Shown here in pieces: positions 7,655 through 16,306 of a stretch of DNA of 37,800 nt (position 1 is the first letter of the stretch; every line of letters starts with the position of its first letter). Source of the DNA: Spirabiliibacterium pneumoniae (GTDB taxonomy: Bacteria > Pseudomonadota > Gammaproteobacteria > Enterobacterales > Pasteurellaceae); NCBI RefSeq assembly GCF_014884995.1, contig NZ_JABMII010000016.1:1-37800 (forward strand). Reading direction: 5' to 3'. Under the pieces are notes generated by a model that saw only the letters and a program-made list of their open reading frames with translations, did not search any database and had not been told where the DNA came from. Both the position numbers and the translations under genes were made by a program.

Positions 7655-8698
7655 TTATTTTTTGCCTAAGCAGCCACTTAAGCTGTCCGCCGTTGCTTGC
7701 AAGAAGTCAATGTAAGCGGTTTTACCTAGAGCAATTTTTTCACCCAATGGATCCAATTGCCCCACGCCAACGCCTGAATTTTTCTGCAAGGTTTCCACTA
7801 CGCGCGGCGTAAATTGCGGCTCGGTGAACAAGCATTTGGCTTTGTGATCTTTGATGCTGGCTTTAATTTCACTCAAGGTTTTTGCACCAGGTGCCACCGC
7901 TGGGTTGATAGTGAAAGCGCCAAGGTGATTTAGGCCAAATTGACGTTCAAAATAGCCGTATGCGTCATGGAATACATAATAACCTTCGCCTTTGACTGGC
8001 GCGAGTTGTTTACTCAAGCTCGCTAATTTATCGGCGATGTTCTTTTTGAAATCTGCCAAGTTAGTTTTGATAAGCTCGGCTTTATCTGGATAGATTTCGC
8101 TTAAACGTTCGGCGATATTTTCTGCCACCAATTCACTGATTTTTGGTGAATACCACACATGCCAGTCGGTTTGCAAGCCTTCGTGGTGATGATGTTCGTG
8201 CCCATGGTCATGATCATGGTCATCGTGTTCGTGTTTGTGGTCGTGATCATGGTCAGCGTGTTTATGATCGTGATCGTGATCGTGGTCGTGATCATGGTCA
8301 TGTCCATGTTCGTGGTCGTGGTCGTGGTCATGATCGCCGTGGAAATGGACGTGCATCGCTTTGCCTAACAGCGGTTTAATGCCGTCGATGTCTTCAATTT
8401 CGAGCACTTTTTTCTCATCGAGTTTTTCCACGCTGCTTTCAAGGAAGGTTTCCATTTCATCACCAACCCAAATCACCAATTGTGCTTTTTTCAAACGCTC
8501 GAGATCAGACGGGCGCATGCTGTAATCGTGCGGCGAAGCGCCCGCTGGCAGCAACACTTCGGTTGGGGTCACGCCTTCGGCGATCGCGGCGGCAATAAAG
8601 CCAATCGGCTTCACTGTGGTGAGGATATCGGCTTGCGCACCAATAGCTGCGGTTGATAACACAGCAGCGGCAAGAAGTTGTTTTTTAAACTGTTTCAT
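7655..8698 (-). CDS. znuA: Zinc ABC transporter periplasmic binding protein ZnuA
   Basis: Captures zinc in the periplasm for the ZnuBC importer. The 347-aa precursor has a signal peptide (cleavage near AIGAQA-D). The family metal ligands are visible: His in ASPHDYSM, His in TDWHVWYSPK, His in VFHDAYGYF, and Asp in GQLDPLGE. Residues 116-172 form a very His/Asp-rich loop (29 of 57 residues are His), typical of zinc-specific members and longer than in many relatives; the DNA there is an imperfect hexamer repeat. The start codon overlaps the tcdA stop as ATGA. AAGGA precedes it by about six bases. znuB and znuC are not in this window, as is common in Haemophilus-type genomes. Confidence 0.96.
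   Translation of the reverse strand: MKQFKKQLLAAAVLSTAAIGAQADILTTVKPIGFIAAAIAEGVTPTEVLLPAGASPHDYSMRPSDLERLKKAQLVIWVGDEMETFLESSVEKLDEKKVLEIEDIDGIKPLLGKAMHVHFHGDHDHDHDHEHGHDHDHDHDHDHDHKHADHDHDHKHEHDDHDHDHGHEHHHHEGLQTDWHVWYSPKISELVAENIAERLSEIYPDKAELIKTNLADFKKNIADKLASLSKQLAPVKGEGYYVFHDAYGYFERQFGLNHLGAFTINPAVAPGAKTLSEIKASIKDHKAKCLFTEPQFTPRVVETLQKNSGVGVGQLDPLGEKIALGKTAYIDFLQATADSLSGCLGKK
8177..8356 (-). repeat. His/Asp-codon repeat inside znuA
   Basis: Degenerate repeat of the hexamer CAT/C-GAT/C encoding His-Asp pairs. It produces spurious open frames on both strands and is prone to slippage in multiples of six bases. Confidence 0.8.
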
Positions 8699-9471
8699 AA
8701 ATCTTCCTTTTTTTGATGTTGTAGTAATTTTTCAATCACACGGGATACTGCAAAAAAACCAAAGGTTGCAGTGACCATTGTTGCCGCCCCGAAGCCGTTT
8801 GCACAGTTCATCGTGGCCGACACATTACACTCGCCTTCCACTTTTGGGAAAATCAAAGGCTGAGTTGAAAACACACAATCAATGCCAAATTTCCGTTTCG
8901 GGTTTTGACTAAAATGATACTGCTTGCGCAAGGTTGACCGCACTTTGGCTGCCAACGGATCTTGAATCGTGCGCGCGAGATCCGCAATTTGAATCTGCGC
9001 AGGATCCGTCTGCCCGCCCGCGCCGCCTGTTGTAATCACGCGGATTTTATTGCGCTTGCAATGGGCAATTAACGCCGCCTTCACTTTGACGCTGTCAATG
9101 GCGTCAATCACATAATCAAAGTGCGGTTGCATGTAGCTTGAGATATTATCCAGCGTGAGGAAATCATCAATATAGGTAACCTCACACTCGGGGTTGATCG
9201 CCTGCACCCGCGTGGCCATCACCTCACCTTTGAGCTGCCCAAAATGACCATTCAGCGCATGAATTTGACGGTTGGTATTGGTCAGGCAAATGTCGTCCAT
9301 ATCAATCAACGTAATATGCCCAACCGCACTTCGTGCCAGCGCTTCGACCGCCCACGAGCCTACGCCACCAATCCCCACCACGCAAATTTGTGCATGACGC
9401 AAGGTTTCAAGCGCGTGCGCGCCATAAAGGCGAGCAATGCCGCCAAAGCGGCGTTCAAATTCATCTGCCAT
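8695..9471 (-). CDS. tcdA: tRNA threonylcarbamoyladenosine dehydratase TcdA
   Basis: E1-like (ThiF/MoeB fold) enzyme that uses ATP to cyclise t6A37 to ct6A in ANN-decoding tRNAs, together with the CsdA/CsdE sulfur relay in E. coli. The 258-aa protein has the nucleotide-binding GIGGVGSWAVEALARSA, the LIDMDDICLTNTNRQIHAL segment, DAIDSVKVKAALIAHCK and TTGGAGGQTDPAQIQ, all strongly like the E. coli protein. The start ATG at 9471 shares a base with the mltA stop (TAATG); a GTG five codons upstream is possible but less likely. It sits between mltA and znuA in one operon. Confidence 0.95.
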   Translation of the reverse strand: MADEFERRFGGIARLYGAHALETLRHAQICVVGIGGVGSWAVEALARSAVGHITLIDMDDICLTNTNRQIHALNGHFGQLKGEVMATRVQAINPECEVTYIDDFLTLDNISSYMQPHFDYVIDAIDSVKVKAALIAHCKRNKIRVITTGGAGGQTDPAQIQIADLARTIQDPLAAKVRSTLRKQYHFSQNPKRKFGIDCVFSTQPLIFPKVEGECNVSATMNCANGFGAATMVTATFGFFAVSRVIEKLLQHQKKEDL

Positions 9472-10565
9472 TAACGCAGCACCCACGCACGCCCATAATG
9501 TTTCAACAAGCCCGCTTGATGGCCTGCCTCGTCACCGATGCCTTGATAAAGGTCAAAATGATGCCCTTTCACCGCACCGCCCACATCAAGGGCGATCATT
9601 AACCGCAGCTGGTGCTGCCCTGTCCAGTTACCTTGTGGGTCGATCAGCGGTTCTTCCACCAATAAAATGCTGCCCGATGGTACCACACGACGATCGGAAG
9701 CCACTGCCGCTAACGGAATGAGCGGAATACCCGCCGAGCCTTTTACTTTGCCATTCGGTACATTTTTGAAGAATACGTAAGACGGATTGCGCTCAAGCAA
9801 ACCTTGCAAGCGTTCAGGGTTGCGCGCCGCCCAATCTTTGATCGCCTGCACGGACATTTTTTCTTTTGGAATTTCACCATCTTCCACCAACAAACGCCCA
9901 ATGCTCGCATATTTATAGCCATTTTGCCCTGCATACGCGAAATAATTGAGGGTGCCGTTGCCAAAATCGACATAGCCGCTGCCCTGCACGCCGAGTAGGA
10001 AGTTATCCAGCATAGAATCGGTGTATGCCAGCTCAAGCCCTTGACCTTTCAACGCGCCGGCATAAATTTGCGCCCGCGTGAAACGCTTTTGTCGAGGCAT
10101 AGCGTAAATTGGGTGTTGAAAACGCCCTTGTGGGCTGTAACGTGCGTGAATTACGGGGGAATAATAGCCTGTCATTAACACATTTTGAAAACCATCTTCA
10201 CCACGCATCAAAAGCGGCGTCAACCCTGCTGCGTTAAGCTGGCTCACATCGGCCCCACTGAGCACCCAATTGAGCACTTTGGCGTAAGTATTGCCAAATT
10301 TGTTGGCCAGCCGCGGTGAAGTGCCTTGCACAATCGACATTTGGGTTAAAAAGTCCCCTTGGTTGACCACACTACCTTGGTTGGCAACATACGACACGGG
10401 CGTGAGTGCCTGACCTAAATTGATATAATCACGGCTAGTGTATATTGCGCCCATTTTTTCACGCATTTGGCGATCGTTATCCACACCGTGTTTGCTTGGC
10501 CCATTACCACACGCGGCGATGAAAAACGCCAATCCAATTGACACGGCTGATTTAAATACATTCAT
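9471..10565 (-). CDS. mltA: Membrane-bound lytic murein transglycosylase A
   Basis: Outer-membrane lipoprotein that cleaves peptidoglycan glycan strands. The 364-aa precursor begins with a lipoprotein signal ending in the lipobox IAAC (lipidated Cys at about 19). An MltA barrel domain follows, including LMTGYYSPVIHARYSPQGRFQHPIYAMP, and the C-terminal 3D domain contains SILLVEEPL and ALDVGGAVKGHHFDLYQG with the catalytic-type aspartates. Length equals that of E. coli MltA. It is the first gene of mltA-tcdA-znuA, so zinc uptake seems partly co-transcribed with a cell-wall enzyme; I see no clear Zur site upstream. Confidence 0.96.
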   Translation of the reverse strand: MNVFKSAVSIGLAFFIAACGNGPSKHGVDNDRQMREKMGAIYTSRDYINLGQALTPVSYVANQGSVVNQGDFLTQMSIVQGTSPRLANKFGNTYAKVLNWVLSGADVSQLNAAGLTPLLMRGEDGFQNVLMTGYYSPVIHARYSPQGRFQHPIYAMPRQKRFTRAQIYAGALKGQGLELAYTDSMLDNFLLGVQGSGYVDFGNGTLNYFAYAGQNGYKYASIGRLLVEDGEIPKEKMSVQAIKDWAARNPERLQGLLERNPSYVFFKNVPNGKVKGSAGIPLIPLAAVASDRRVVPSGSILLVEEPLIDPQGNWTGQHQLRLMIALDVGGAVKGHHFDLYQGIGDEAGHQAGLLKHYGRAWVLR

Positions 10566-10603
10566 GAAAATACTTACCTTAACTGTATAAATTTTATGCT
10601 TGT

Positions 10604-10631
10604 TATATAAATAAGTGGCTTACGTTACCAA
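10604..10631 (-). promoter_or_regulatory. Candidate promoter of mltA-tcdA-znuA
   Basis: On the minus strand, TTGGTA (10631-10626), a 16-base spacer and TATATA (10609-10604), 39 bases before the mltA start. Confidence 0.42.
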
Positions 10632-10765
10632 AAATAGGGGCAAAAATACAGTGTCATCTGCAATAATTGTGATTATCAGTTGCATAATTTATGTAAATTT
10701 ATTGAACAAAAAGGGAGCGATTTGGTTTAATTATAATCAATTGAGAAAAATTTATGTGATCTGGC

Positions 10766-10793
10766 TTGCAAAAATTTTTAAACTGCGTATTAT
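10766..10793 (+). promoter_or_regulatory. Promoter of initiator tRNA
   Basis: TTGCAA (10766-10771), a 16-base spacer and TATTAT (10788-10793), placing the start about 10 bases before the mature tRNA. Confidence 0.55.
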
Positions 10794-10809
10794 GTGCATC
10801 TCAAACGGA

Positions 10810-10886
<77 letters not shown>

Positions 10887-10889
10887 ATC

Positions 10890-10914
10890 ACCACCCTAGC
10901 AGGTGGTTTTTTAT
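10890..10914 (+). terminator. Terminator after tRNA-fMet
   Basis: ACCACC (10890-10895) pairs with GGTGGT (10902-10907), followed by a run of T. Confidence 0.8.
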
Positions 10915-10975
10915 TATCTGCAATTTAGTTTCAACCGCACTTTACAATTTTCTTATCGCTTTTTTAAATTTTGAG

Positions 10976-11003
10976 CAAAAAAAAAGCCGCCCTTAGGCGA
11001 CTT
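10976..11003 (-). terminator. Terminator after the cold-shock gene
   Basis: On the minus strand, AGTCGCC (11002-10996) pairs with GGCGGCT (10991-10985) across TAAG, with one G-U pair, followed by a T-run of about nine. Confidence 0.82.
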
Positions 11004-11019
11004 CATTGTGAATGAGTAA

Positions 11020-11226
11020 TTAAGCCACAACCACGTTTTCAGCTTTTTTACCACGTTGATCATCAACAATGTCAAAGACGACTGATTGGCCTTCTTTTAA
11101 GGTACGGAAACCGTCACTTTTGATTGCAGAGAAATGTACGAATACATCTTCGCCACCATCAACTTGTAAAAAACCAAAACCTTTAGTTTCGTTAAACCAC
11201 TTAACGGTTCCTTTAACTTGAGACAT
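11020..11226 (-). CDS. Cold-shock protein (CspA family)
   Basis: Small single-domain OB-fold RNA/DNA-binding protein; family members melt RNA structure as chaperones, often at low temperature. The 68-aa product carries RNP1 (KGFGFL) and RNP2 (VFVHF) plus the [14 protein letters not shown] opening. It closely resembles the CspA/CspE type rather than CspD, but I cannot assign the exact paralog. The likely promoter is an extended -10 (TG-T-TACTAT, 11343-11335), which gives a leader of about 100 nt with a small hairpin, a layout typical of temperature-controlled csp genes. Confidence 0.93.
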   Translation of the reverse strand: MSQVKGTVKWFNETKGFGFLQVDGGEDVFVHFSAIKSDGFRTLKEGQSVVFDIVDDQRGKKAENVVVA

Positions 11227-11343
11227 AATAAATCCTAAAATAACTAATTTAACAATTTTTACCTAAAATACGGACAACCAAAATTGATGTTCATAACCCG
11301 GTAAATCTATTCTGCTCTTCTAAGAGCGAGTTCCATAGTAACA
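11227..11343 (-). promoter_or_regulatory. Cold-shock gene promoter and long leader
   Basis: On the minus strand, TACTAT (11340-11335) with an upstream TG forms an extended -10 box. The transcript would start near 11328, leaving about 100 nt before the start codon, including the self-complementary GCTCTTAGAAGAGC (11327-11314). Whether the leader senses temperature is inferred from the family. Confidence 0.45.
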
Positions 11344-11435
11344 CATCACCTAAAAAAGACACGTTTTATTTCTTAATTCTCGATGAAAACCGCACTTTTA
11401 TACAGAACTGTGAAATGCTTCACACAATTTAGGCT

Positions 11436-12800
11436 CTAATTTGCCAATCGCGCCAGCAATTTTTGGTGAATACCCCCAAAGCTGCCATTACTCATAATCA
11501 AAATATGATCGCCTGCTTGCGCTTCATTGGCGATTAATTCAATCAGCAAATCAATGTTGCCACTCCACTTGGCAGGCACAGTGGATTTTTCCGCAAGCTC
11601 TGCTACCTCCCATGGAATATTATCGGGCTGCAACAAGAAAACCACGTCAGATTTCACCCATGCCGCAACCAAATCATTTTTATGCAGCCCCATTTTCATT
11701 GTGTTAGAGCGTGGCTCAAGCACCGCGAGAATACGCTTCGCGCCGCCCACTTTATCACGCAGCGCATTAATGGTGGCATTGATTTCCGCCGGATGGTGGG
11801 CGAAATCATCATATACCGTGATGTCGTTGATGCAACCTTTGACCTCCAAACGGCGGTTAGTATTCACAAATCGACTTAACGACTCACACGCCTTCGCAAT
11901 AGGCACGCCCACACGGTGCGCGGCAGCAATCGCCATCAACGCATTGTGCATATTGTGCTCACCAAAAATGGTCCACCGCACTTTGGCTTTTTCTTCCCCA
12001 TGGTGATAGACCGCAAATTCCGTACTATCAGCGGTGAGTTTTTTGGCAAACCAATCTAGCCCCTCGCCTGTGAACTGCTGCTCGCTCCAACAGCCCATCT
12101 CTAATGTTTGCTTCACCGTGGCGTCTGCTTTGTTCGACAAAATTAAGCCTTTGCTTGGCATAATCCGTACCAAGTGGTGGAATTGGCGTTGAATGGCAGC
12201 GAGATCATCGAAAATATCACCGTGGTCAAAGCCAATATTATTAATAATCAGCGTGCTTGGCGTGTAATGCACAAATTTGGATCGTTTATCAAAAAACGCT
12301 GTATCGTATTCATCGGCTTCAATGACAAAATACGGTGCTTTGCCCAACTGCGCCGAGGTGGCGAAATTGCCTGTCACCCCACCAATCAAAAAGCCAGGTT
12401 CAAGGCCGTTGTCAGCTAAAATCCATGCTAAAATGCTGCTGGTAGTGGTTTTTCCATGAGTGCCTGAAACCGCCAGCACATGGCGTTGTCGTAATAGATT
12501 GTCATGTAACCACTGTGGGCCTGAGGTGTATGGTAGCTGGTTATCCAGCACATATTCCACGCACGGGTTGCCGCGTTTCATTGCATTGCCGACAATCACC
12601 ATATCAGGGCGCGGCTCAAGCTGCGCAGGATCGTAGTTCGGAATAATTTCAATGCCGCTGTTTTGCAAAAAGGTGCTCATGGGCGGGTAAACATTGACAT
12701 CGGAGCCAGTAACTTTAAAGCCCATCTCACGGGCAATAATGGCAACGCCGCCCATAAACGTGCCGCAAATGCCAAGAATATGAATATGCTGTTGTTTCAT
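11436..12800 (-). CDS. mpl: UDP-MurNAc:L-Ala-gamma-D-Glu-mDAP ligase Mpl
   Basis: Cytoplasmic Mur-ligase-family enzyme of peptidoglycan recycling; it joins the salvaged tripeptide to UDP-MurNAc. The 454-aa protein starts with the Rossmann segment HIHILGICGTFMGGVA, has the ATP-binding SGTHGKTTTSSILAWIL near residue 110, the central EADEYDTAFFDKRSKFVHY and HNMHNALMAIAAAHRVG, and the C-terminal YDDFAHHPAEI motif. Length matches E. coli Mpl (457). The start is ATG at 12800; the 21 extra upstream codons are hydrophobic and uncharacteristic. It is divergent from fbp. With slt, mltA and mtgA it makes this window rich in cell-wall turnover genes. Confidence 0.96.
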   Translation of the reverse strand: MKQQHIHILGICGTFMGGVAIIAREMGFKVTGSDVNVYPPMSTFLQNSGIEIIPNYDPAQLEPRPDMVIVGNAMKRGNPCVEYVLDNQLPYTSGPQWLHDNLLRQRHVLAVSGTHGKTTTSSILAWILADNGLEPGFLIGGVTGNFATSAQLGKAPYFVIEADEYDTAFFDKRSKFVHYTPSTLIINNIGFDHGDIFDDLAAIQRQFHHLVRIMPSKGLILSNKADATVKQTLEMGCWSEQQFTGEGLDWFAKKLTADSTEFAVYHHGEEKAKVRWTIFGEHNMHNALMAIAAAHRVGVPIAKACESLSRFVNTNRRLEVKGCINDITVYDDFAHHPAEINATINALRDKVGGAKRILAVLEPRSNTMKMGLHKNDLVAAWVKSDVVFLLQPDNIPWEVAELAEKSTVPAKWSGNIDLLIELIANEAQAGDHILIMSNGSFGGIHQKLLARLAN

Positions 12801-12876
12801 TTTGTGTCGCTCTAAAAATAAAAGTGTGGAAATGATCACAAAGTACAGACAACCCGCAACCATTTCCGCTTTTCAC

Positions 12877-12885
12877 TGCTATAAT
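12877..12885 (+). promoter_or_regulatory. Extended -10 promoter of fbp
   Basis: TG-C-TATAAT at 12877-12885. It has no good -35, as is usual for extended -10 promoters. Transcription would start about 55 bases before fbp. Confidence 0.5.
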
Positions 12886-12947
12886 GATTATGCTTGATTA
12901 TACAGTAAAAATTAAGAACTTTCTTTCAAATTATCCTGAGGCACATT

Positions 12948-13952
12948 ATGAAAACATTAGGCGAATTTATTGTCGAAAAACAACACGATTATCCCAATGC
13001 AAAAGGCGAACTCAGTGGCATTTTGTCCTCGATTCGCTTGGTCGCCAAAATTATCCATCGGGACATCAATAAAGCAGGCCTGAACAACGATATTATTGGC
13101 AATTCTGGCGTTGAAAATGTGCAAGGTGAAGCACAAATGAAACTCGACGCCTTTGCCCATGAAAAAATGAAAGCGGCGCTAATTGCCCGTGATGAAGTGG
13201 CGGGTTTTGGTTCAGAAGAAGAAGAAAATTTTGTCGCCTTTGACACAGAACGTGGGCGTAATGCGAAGTACATTATTCTCACCGATCCGCTCGACGGCTC
13301 ATCTAACATTGATGTGAATGTGGCGGTGGGCACTATTTTTTCAATTTATCGCCGTGTTTCACCTATTGGGCAGCCCGTGACGATGGAAGATTTCTTGCAA
13401 CCAGGCCATAAACAAGTTGCCGCTGGCTATATTGTGTACGGCTCATCGACTATGTTGGTTTACACCACTGGGCATGGCGTCAACGGCTTTACCTATGATC
13501 CTTCTTTAGGTGTGTTTATTTTATCCCACGAGAACATCAAAATTCCGCAAGATGGTAAATGCTACTCCATCAATGAAGGCAACTACCTCAAATTCCCGAT
13601 GGGCGTAAAAAAATACCTGAAATATTGCCAAGAGGAAGACAAAGCCACCAATCGCCCATATACTTCGCGCTATATCGGCTCACTGGTGTCAGATTTCCAC
13701 CGCAATATGCTCAAAGGCGGCATCTATATCTACCCAACCTCCACCCAATATCCAAACGGCAAATTGCGCTTGTTGTATGAAGGCAACCCAATGGCCTTTT
13801 TGGCAGAACAAGCCGGCGGGCTAGCCAGCGATGGTTTCAATCGCATTTTGGACATTCAACCTACCGAATTGCACCAGCGTGTGCCGTTGTTTGTTGGCTC
13901 AAAAAATATGGTGGAAAAGGTACAAGATTTTATGGCACAATCACAAGATTAA
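12948..13952 (+). CDS. fbp: Fructose-1,6-bisphosphatase class I
   Basis: Cytoplasmic gluconeogenic enzyme that hydrolyses fructose-1,6-bisphosphate to fructose-6-phosphate with magnesium. The 334-aa protein has the class I signatures: [11 protein letters not shown], the metal and phosphate motif [17 protein letters not shown] from about residue 113, [10 protein letters not shown], and the C-terminal [14 protein letters not shown]. Length equals that of E. coli Fbp. TGAGG lies upstream of the ATG. The gene has no internal uptake signal but ends in a terminator made from an inverted pair of them. Pgi, a few genes away, acts on the same product. Confidence 0.97.
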   Translation: MKTLGEFIVEKQHDYPNAKGELSGILSSIRLVAKIIHRDINKAGLNNDIIGNSGVENVQGEAQMKLDAFAHEKMKAALIARDEVAGFGSEEEENFVAFDTERGRNAKYIILTDPLDGSSNIDVNVAVGTIFSIYRRVSPIGQPVTMEDFLQPGHKQVAAGYIVYGSSTMLVYTTGHGVNGFTYDPSLGVFILSHENIKIPQDGKCYSINEGNYLKFPMGVKKYLKYCQEEDKATNRPYTSRYIGSLVSDFHRNMLKGGIYIYPTSTQYPNGKLRLLYEGNPMAFLAEQAGGLASDGFNRILDIQPTELHQRVPLFVGSKNMVEKVQDFMAQSQD

Positions 13953-13958
13953 GCGCTT

Positions 13959-13984
13959 AAAGTGCGGTTTGACCGCACTTTTCT
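13959..13984 (+). terminator. Terminator built from two inverted uptake signals
   Basis: AAAGTGCGGT (13959-13968) and ACCGCACTTT (13972-13981) form a perfect 10-bp stem with a TTG loop, followed by T. This is a known arrangement in Pasteurellaceae, just after fbp. Confidence 0.8.
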
Positions 13985-13994
13985 ACTCTCGCAA

Positions 13995-14023
13995 TTGACT
14001 CGCACGCGGTTATTGCTTATTCT
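13995..14023 (+). promoter_or_regulatory. Promoter of the unknown gene at 14049
   Basis: TTGACT (13995-14000), a spacer of 17 bases and TATTCT (14018-14023). It lies between the fbp terminator and the next start codon, giving this gene independent transcription. Confidence 0.6.
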
Positions 14024-14048
14024 GAGGCAAAGACAAAAGGAGTTCAGC

Positions 14049-14576
14049 ATGCCAAGTGCGGTGAAATATATTGTAGCGGTTTTTAGTTTAGCAGGGCTAA
14101 TCATTTCCATGTTGTGGTTCGATTCACAAAATCAATCTACCCAAACCAATATATCAGCCGATTCTTATAAAATCACACCAGATAAATTAACCAACCGTAC
14201 TTTACTCGAAGAATTTAACCGTCGTGTCAATCTTAGCATGCCTAACTATATCGTATTACCACAAGCTGGCGAAAGTAATATTGTACTACGCTATACCCTC
14301 ACCACCCACTCTAACAAACCGATTCACTCCATTGAGTGGTTAGCGCTTTATCTCTATCAAGGACATATTATTTTCAACAAAGAGATCCAAGTTGCTTTCA
14401 AATCCACTTCAAGTGACCTCATTGATCGTAATATCGACCTCGTCTTCCCGCTCGAATCTATTTCCCGAGATGCGCGCAATCTATTTTTGCAAAAAAATTC
14501 CAGTATCCGCGCAGTTACCCTACCACAAACGATTCAATACGCTGATGGCTCACGTTTGGAACTTTCATACAACTAA
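14049..14576 (+). CDS. Unrecognised single-pass membrane-anchored protein
   Basis: I do not recognise this 175-aa protein. It starts at ATG 14049 after AAGGAG with seven-base spacing; an upstream in-frame ATG lies inside the preceding terminator and is unlikely. Residues about 5-25 form one hydrophobic helix (YIVAVFSLAGLIISMLW) with no lipobox, so it is probably an inner-membrane anchor with a periplasmic remainder. The rest is soluble, rich in beta-type sequence (SNIVLRYTLTTH, WLALYLYQGHIIFNKEIQVAF), and has no cysteine. An uptake signal covers codons 2-5. It has its own promoter, is convergent with pgi, and has hairpins downstream. Confidence 0.8.
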   Translation: MPSAVKYIVAVFSLAGLIISMLWFDSQNQSTQTNISADSYKITPDKLTNRTLLEEFNRRVNLSMPNYIVLPQAGESNIVLRYTLTTHSNKPIHSIEWLALYLYQGHIIFNKEIQVAFKSTSSDLIDRNIDLVFPLESISRDARNLFLQKNSSIRAVTLPQTIQYADGSRLELSYN

Positions 14577-14638
14577 AAGGCTGCCGAAAGGCAGCCTGTG
14601 ACTTATTCAGATAACTGCACTTTAAAAAGTGCGGTTTG
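14577..14638. terminator. Hairpins between the convergent unknown gene and pgi
   Basis: AGGCTGCC and GGCAGCCT form an 8-bp stem around GAAA (about 14577-14596). A second stem pairs ACTGCACTTT (14614-14623) with AAAGTGCGGT (14626-14635), an uptake-signal pair with one G-U. Together they can stop transcription from both sides, though the T-runs are short. Confidence 0.6.
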
Positions 14639-14643
14639 TAAGC

Positions 14644-16290
14644 CTATCGCCATGCTTTGAACTGGTTAATCAAGCCGTTTGTTGAGCTGTCATGGGAGCT
14701 GATTTTCTCACTGCTTTCCAGCTCTGGCAAAATGCGGTTGGCCAGCTGTTTGCCTAGCTCAACGCCCCACTGATCAAATGTGAAAATGTTGAAGATCACC
14801 CCTTGCACAAAGATTTTGTGTTCATACATCGCAATTAATGCGCCTAAACTAAACGGCGTGATTTTTTGCAATAAAATCGAGTTAGTTGGGCGGTTGCCTT
14901 CAAACACTTTAAATGGCACCACAGCGTTGACTTGCTCAAGGGTTTTGCCATTTTTCATGAACTCATCAATCACCTCTTGCTCGGTTTTGCCAAAAGCTAA
15001 GGCTTCTGTTTGGGCAAAGAAGTTAGAGAGTAATTTCAAATGGTGATCGCCCAATGCGTTATGGCTTTGTGCAGGCGCGATGAAATCACACGGAATGCGC
15101 TGAGTACCTTGGTGAATGAGTTGGTAAAACGCGTGTTGACCGTTGGTGCCAGGCTCACCCCAAATGATTGGGCCGGTTTGATAGCTGACTTTGTCGCCAT
15201 TGCGATCCACATATTTACCATTAGATTCCATATTGCCTTGTTGGAAATAAGCGGCAAAGCGGTGCATATATTGGTCATACGGCAAAATCGCCTCAGATTC
15301 TGCGCCTAAGAAATTGCTGTTCCAGATACCAATCAACGCCAAGGTGGCTGGGATATTTTGCTCAAGTGCGGTTGTGCGGAAATGTTTATCCATTTCGTGT
15401 GCACCGCTAAGCAGTTGCTCAAAGTTTTCAAAGCCAATCGATAGCGCAATAGACAGACCAATCGCTGACCACAGTGAATAACGTCCGCCGACCCAATCCC
15501 AAAATTCAAACATATTGTCTGTGTCGATGCCAAACTCTTTCACCGCTTTCGCATTAGTGGAGAGCGCAACAAAGTGTTTAGCAACCGCACTTTTATCTTT
15601 TGCTGCGGCCAGCAACCAATCACGCGCACTGTGGGCGTTGGTCATGGTTTCTTGGGTGGTGAATGTTTTGGAAGCCACCAAAAAGAGGGTGGTTTCAGGG
15701 TTGAGTTTTTTCACCGTTTCGGCAATATGCGTGCCGTCCACGTTAGAAACAAAGTGCATAGTCAAGTGATTTTTATAAGGGCGCAGCGCTTCACTCACCA
15801 TATACGGACCAAGATCAGAGCCACCGATGCCGATGTTAACCACATCGGTAATCGCTTTGCCCGTGTAACCTTTCCACTGCCCTGAAATTACACGCTCACA
15901 AAAGCCTTTCATTTTGCTTAACACTGCGTTGACTTCAGGCATCACGTCTTTGCCGTCCACATACACTGGGGTGTTGGCGCGGTTGCGAAGTGCGGTGTGC
16001 AATACGGCGCGATCTTCTGTACGGTTGATTTTTTCACCGCTGAACATGGACTCAATCGCCTCGCTCAGGGCGCATTCCTTCGCCAACTGGCGCAGCAATT
16101 TTAACGTTTCTTGAGTGACCGCATTTTTAGAAAAATCCACCAACATTTGGTCTTGAAAAGCGAGATGAAAATGCTCAAAGCGATTGGCATCTTGCTCAAA
16201 CAAGGTTTTGATGGTGAGGTTATTTTGTGCTTGTTTATGCTGCTCCAGCGCTTGCCAAGCAGTCGTTTTCACAGGATTAATATTTTGCAT
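14644..16290 (-). CDS. pgi: Glucose-6-phosphate isomerase
   Basis: Interconverts glucose-6-phosphate and fructose-6-phosphate in the cytoplasm. The 548-aa protein has both family signatures, [15 protein letters not shown] and [13 protein letters not shown], the sugar-phosphate binding stretch [17 protein letters not shown], and the catalytic Glu region [20 protein letters not shown] with SHNALGDHH following. Length matches E. coli Pgi (549). GGAG precedes the ATG by five bases. It starts 16 bases after alr ends, so it is the last gene of dnaB-alr-pgi. Confidence 0.97.
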   Translation of the reverse strand: MQNINPVKTTAWQALEQHKQAQNNLTIKTLFEQDANRFEHFHLAFQDQMLVDFSKNAVTQETLKLLRQLAKECALSEAIESMFSGEKINRTEDRAVLHTALRNRANTPVYVDGKDVMPEVNAVLSKMKGFCERVISGQWKGYTGKAITDVVNIGIGGSDLGPYMVSEALRPYKNHLTMHFVSNVDGTHIAETVKKLNPETTLFLVASKTFTTQETMTNAHSARDWLLAAAKDKSAVAKHFVALSTNAKAVKEFGIDTDNMFEFWDWVGGRYSLWSAIGLSIALSIGFENFEQLLSGAHEMDKHFRTTALEQNIPATLALIGIWNSNFLGAESEAILPYDQYMHRFAAYFQQGNMESNGKYVDRNGDKVSYQTGPIIWGEPGTNGQHAFYQLIHQGTQRIPCDFIAPAQSHNALGDHHLKLLSNFFAQTEALAFGKTEQEVIDEFMKNGKTLEQVNAVVPFKVFEGNRPTNSILLQKITPFSLGALIAMYEHKIFVQGVIFNIFTFDQWGVELGKQLANRILPELESSEKISSHDSSTNGLINQFKAWR

Positions 16291-16306
16291 AATGTCTCCA
16301 AAGATA

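Noticed and set aside
8101-8379. Thr/Met/Asp- and Arg/Gly/His-rich open frames on both strands, and a possible tandem-repeat or CRISPR-like array
   Set aside because: They are shadows of the His-Asp codon repeat of znuA; units vary, there are no spacers, and the znuA frame explains it all.
10566-10640. Zur box before mltA-tcdA-znuA (TGTTATA at about 10601)
   Set aside because: Only one half resembles the E. coli consensus; the second half does not match.
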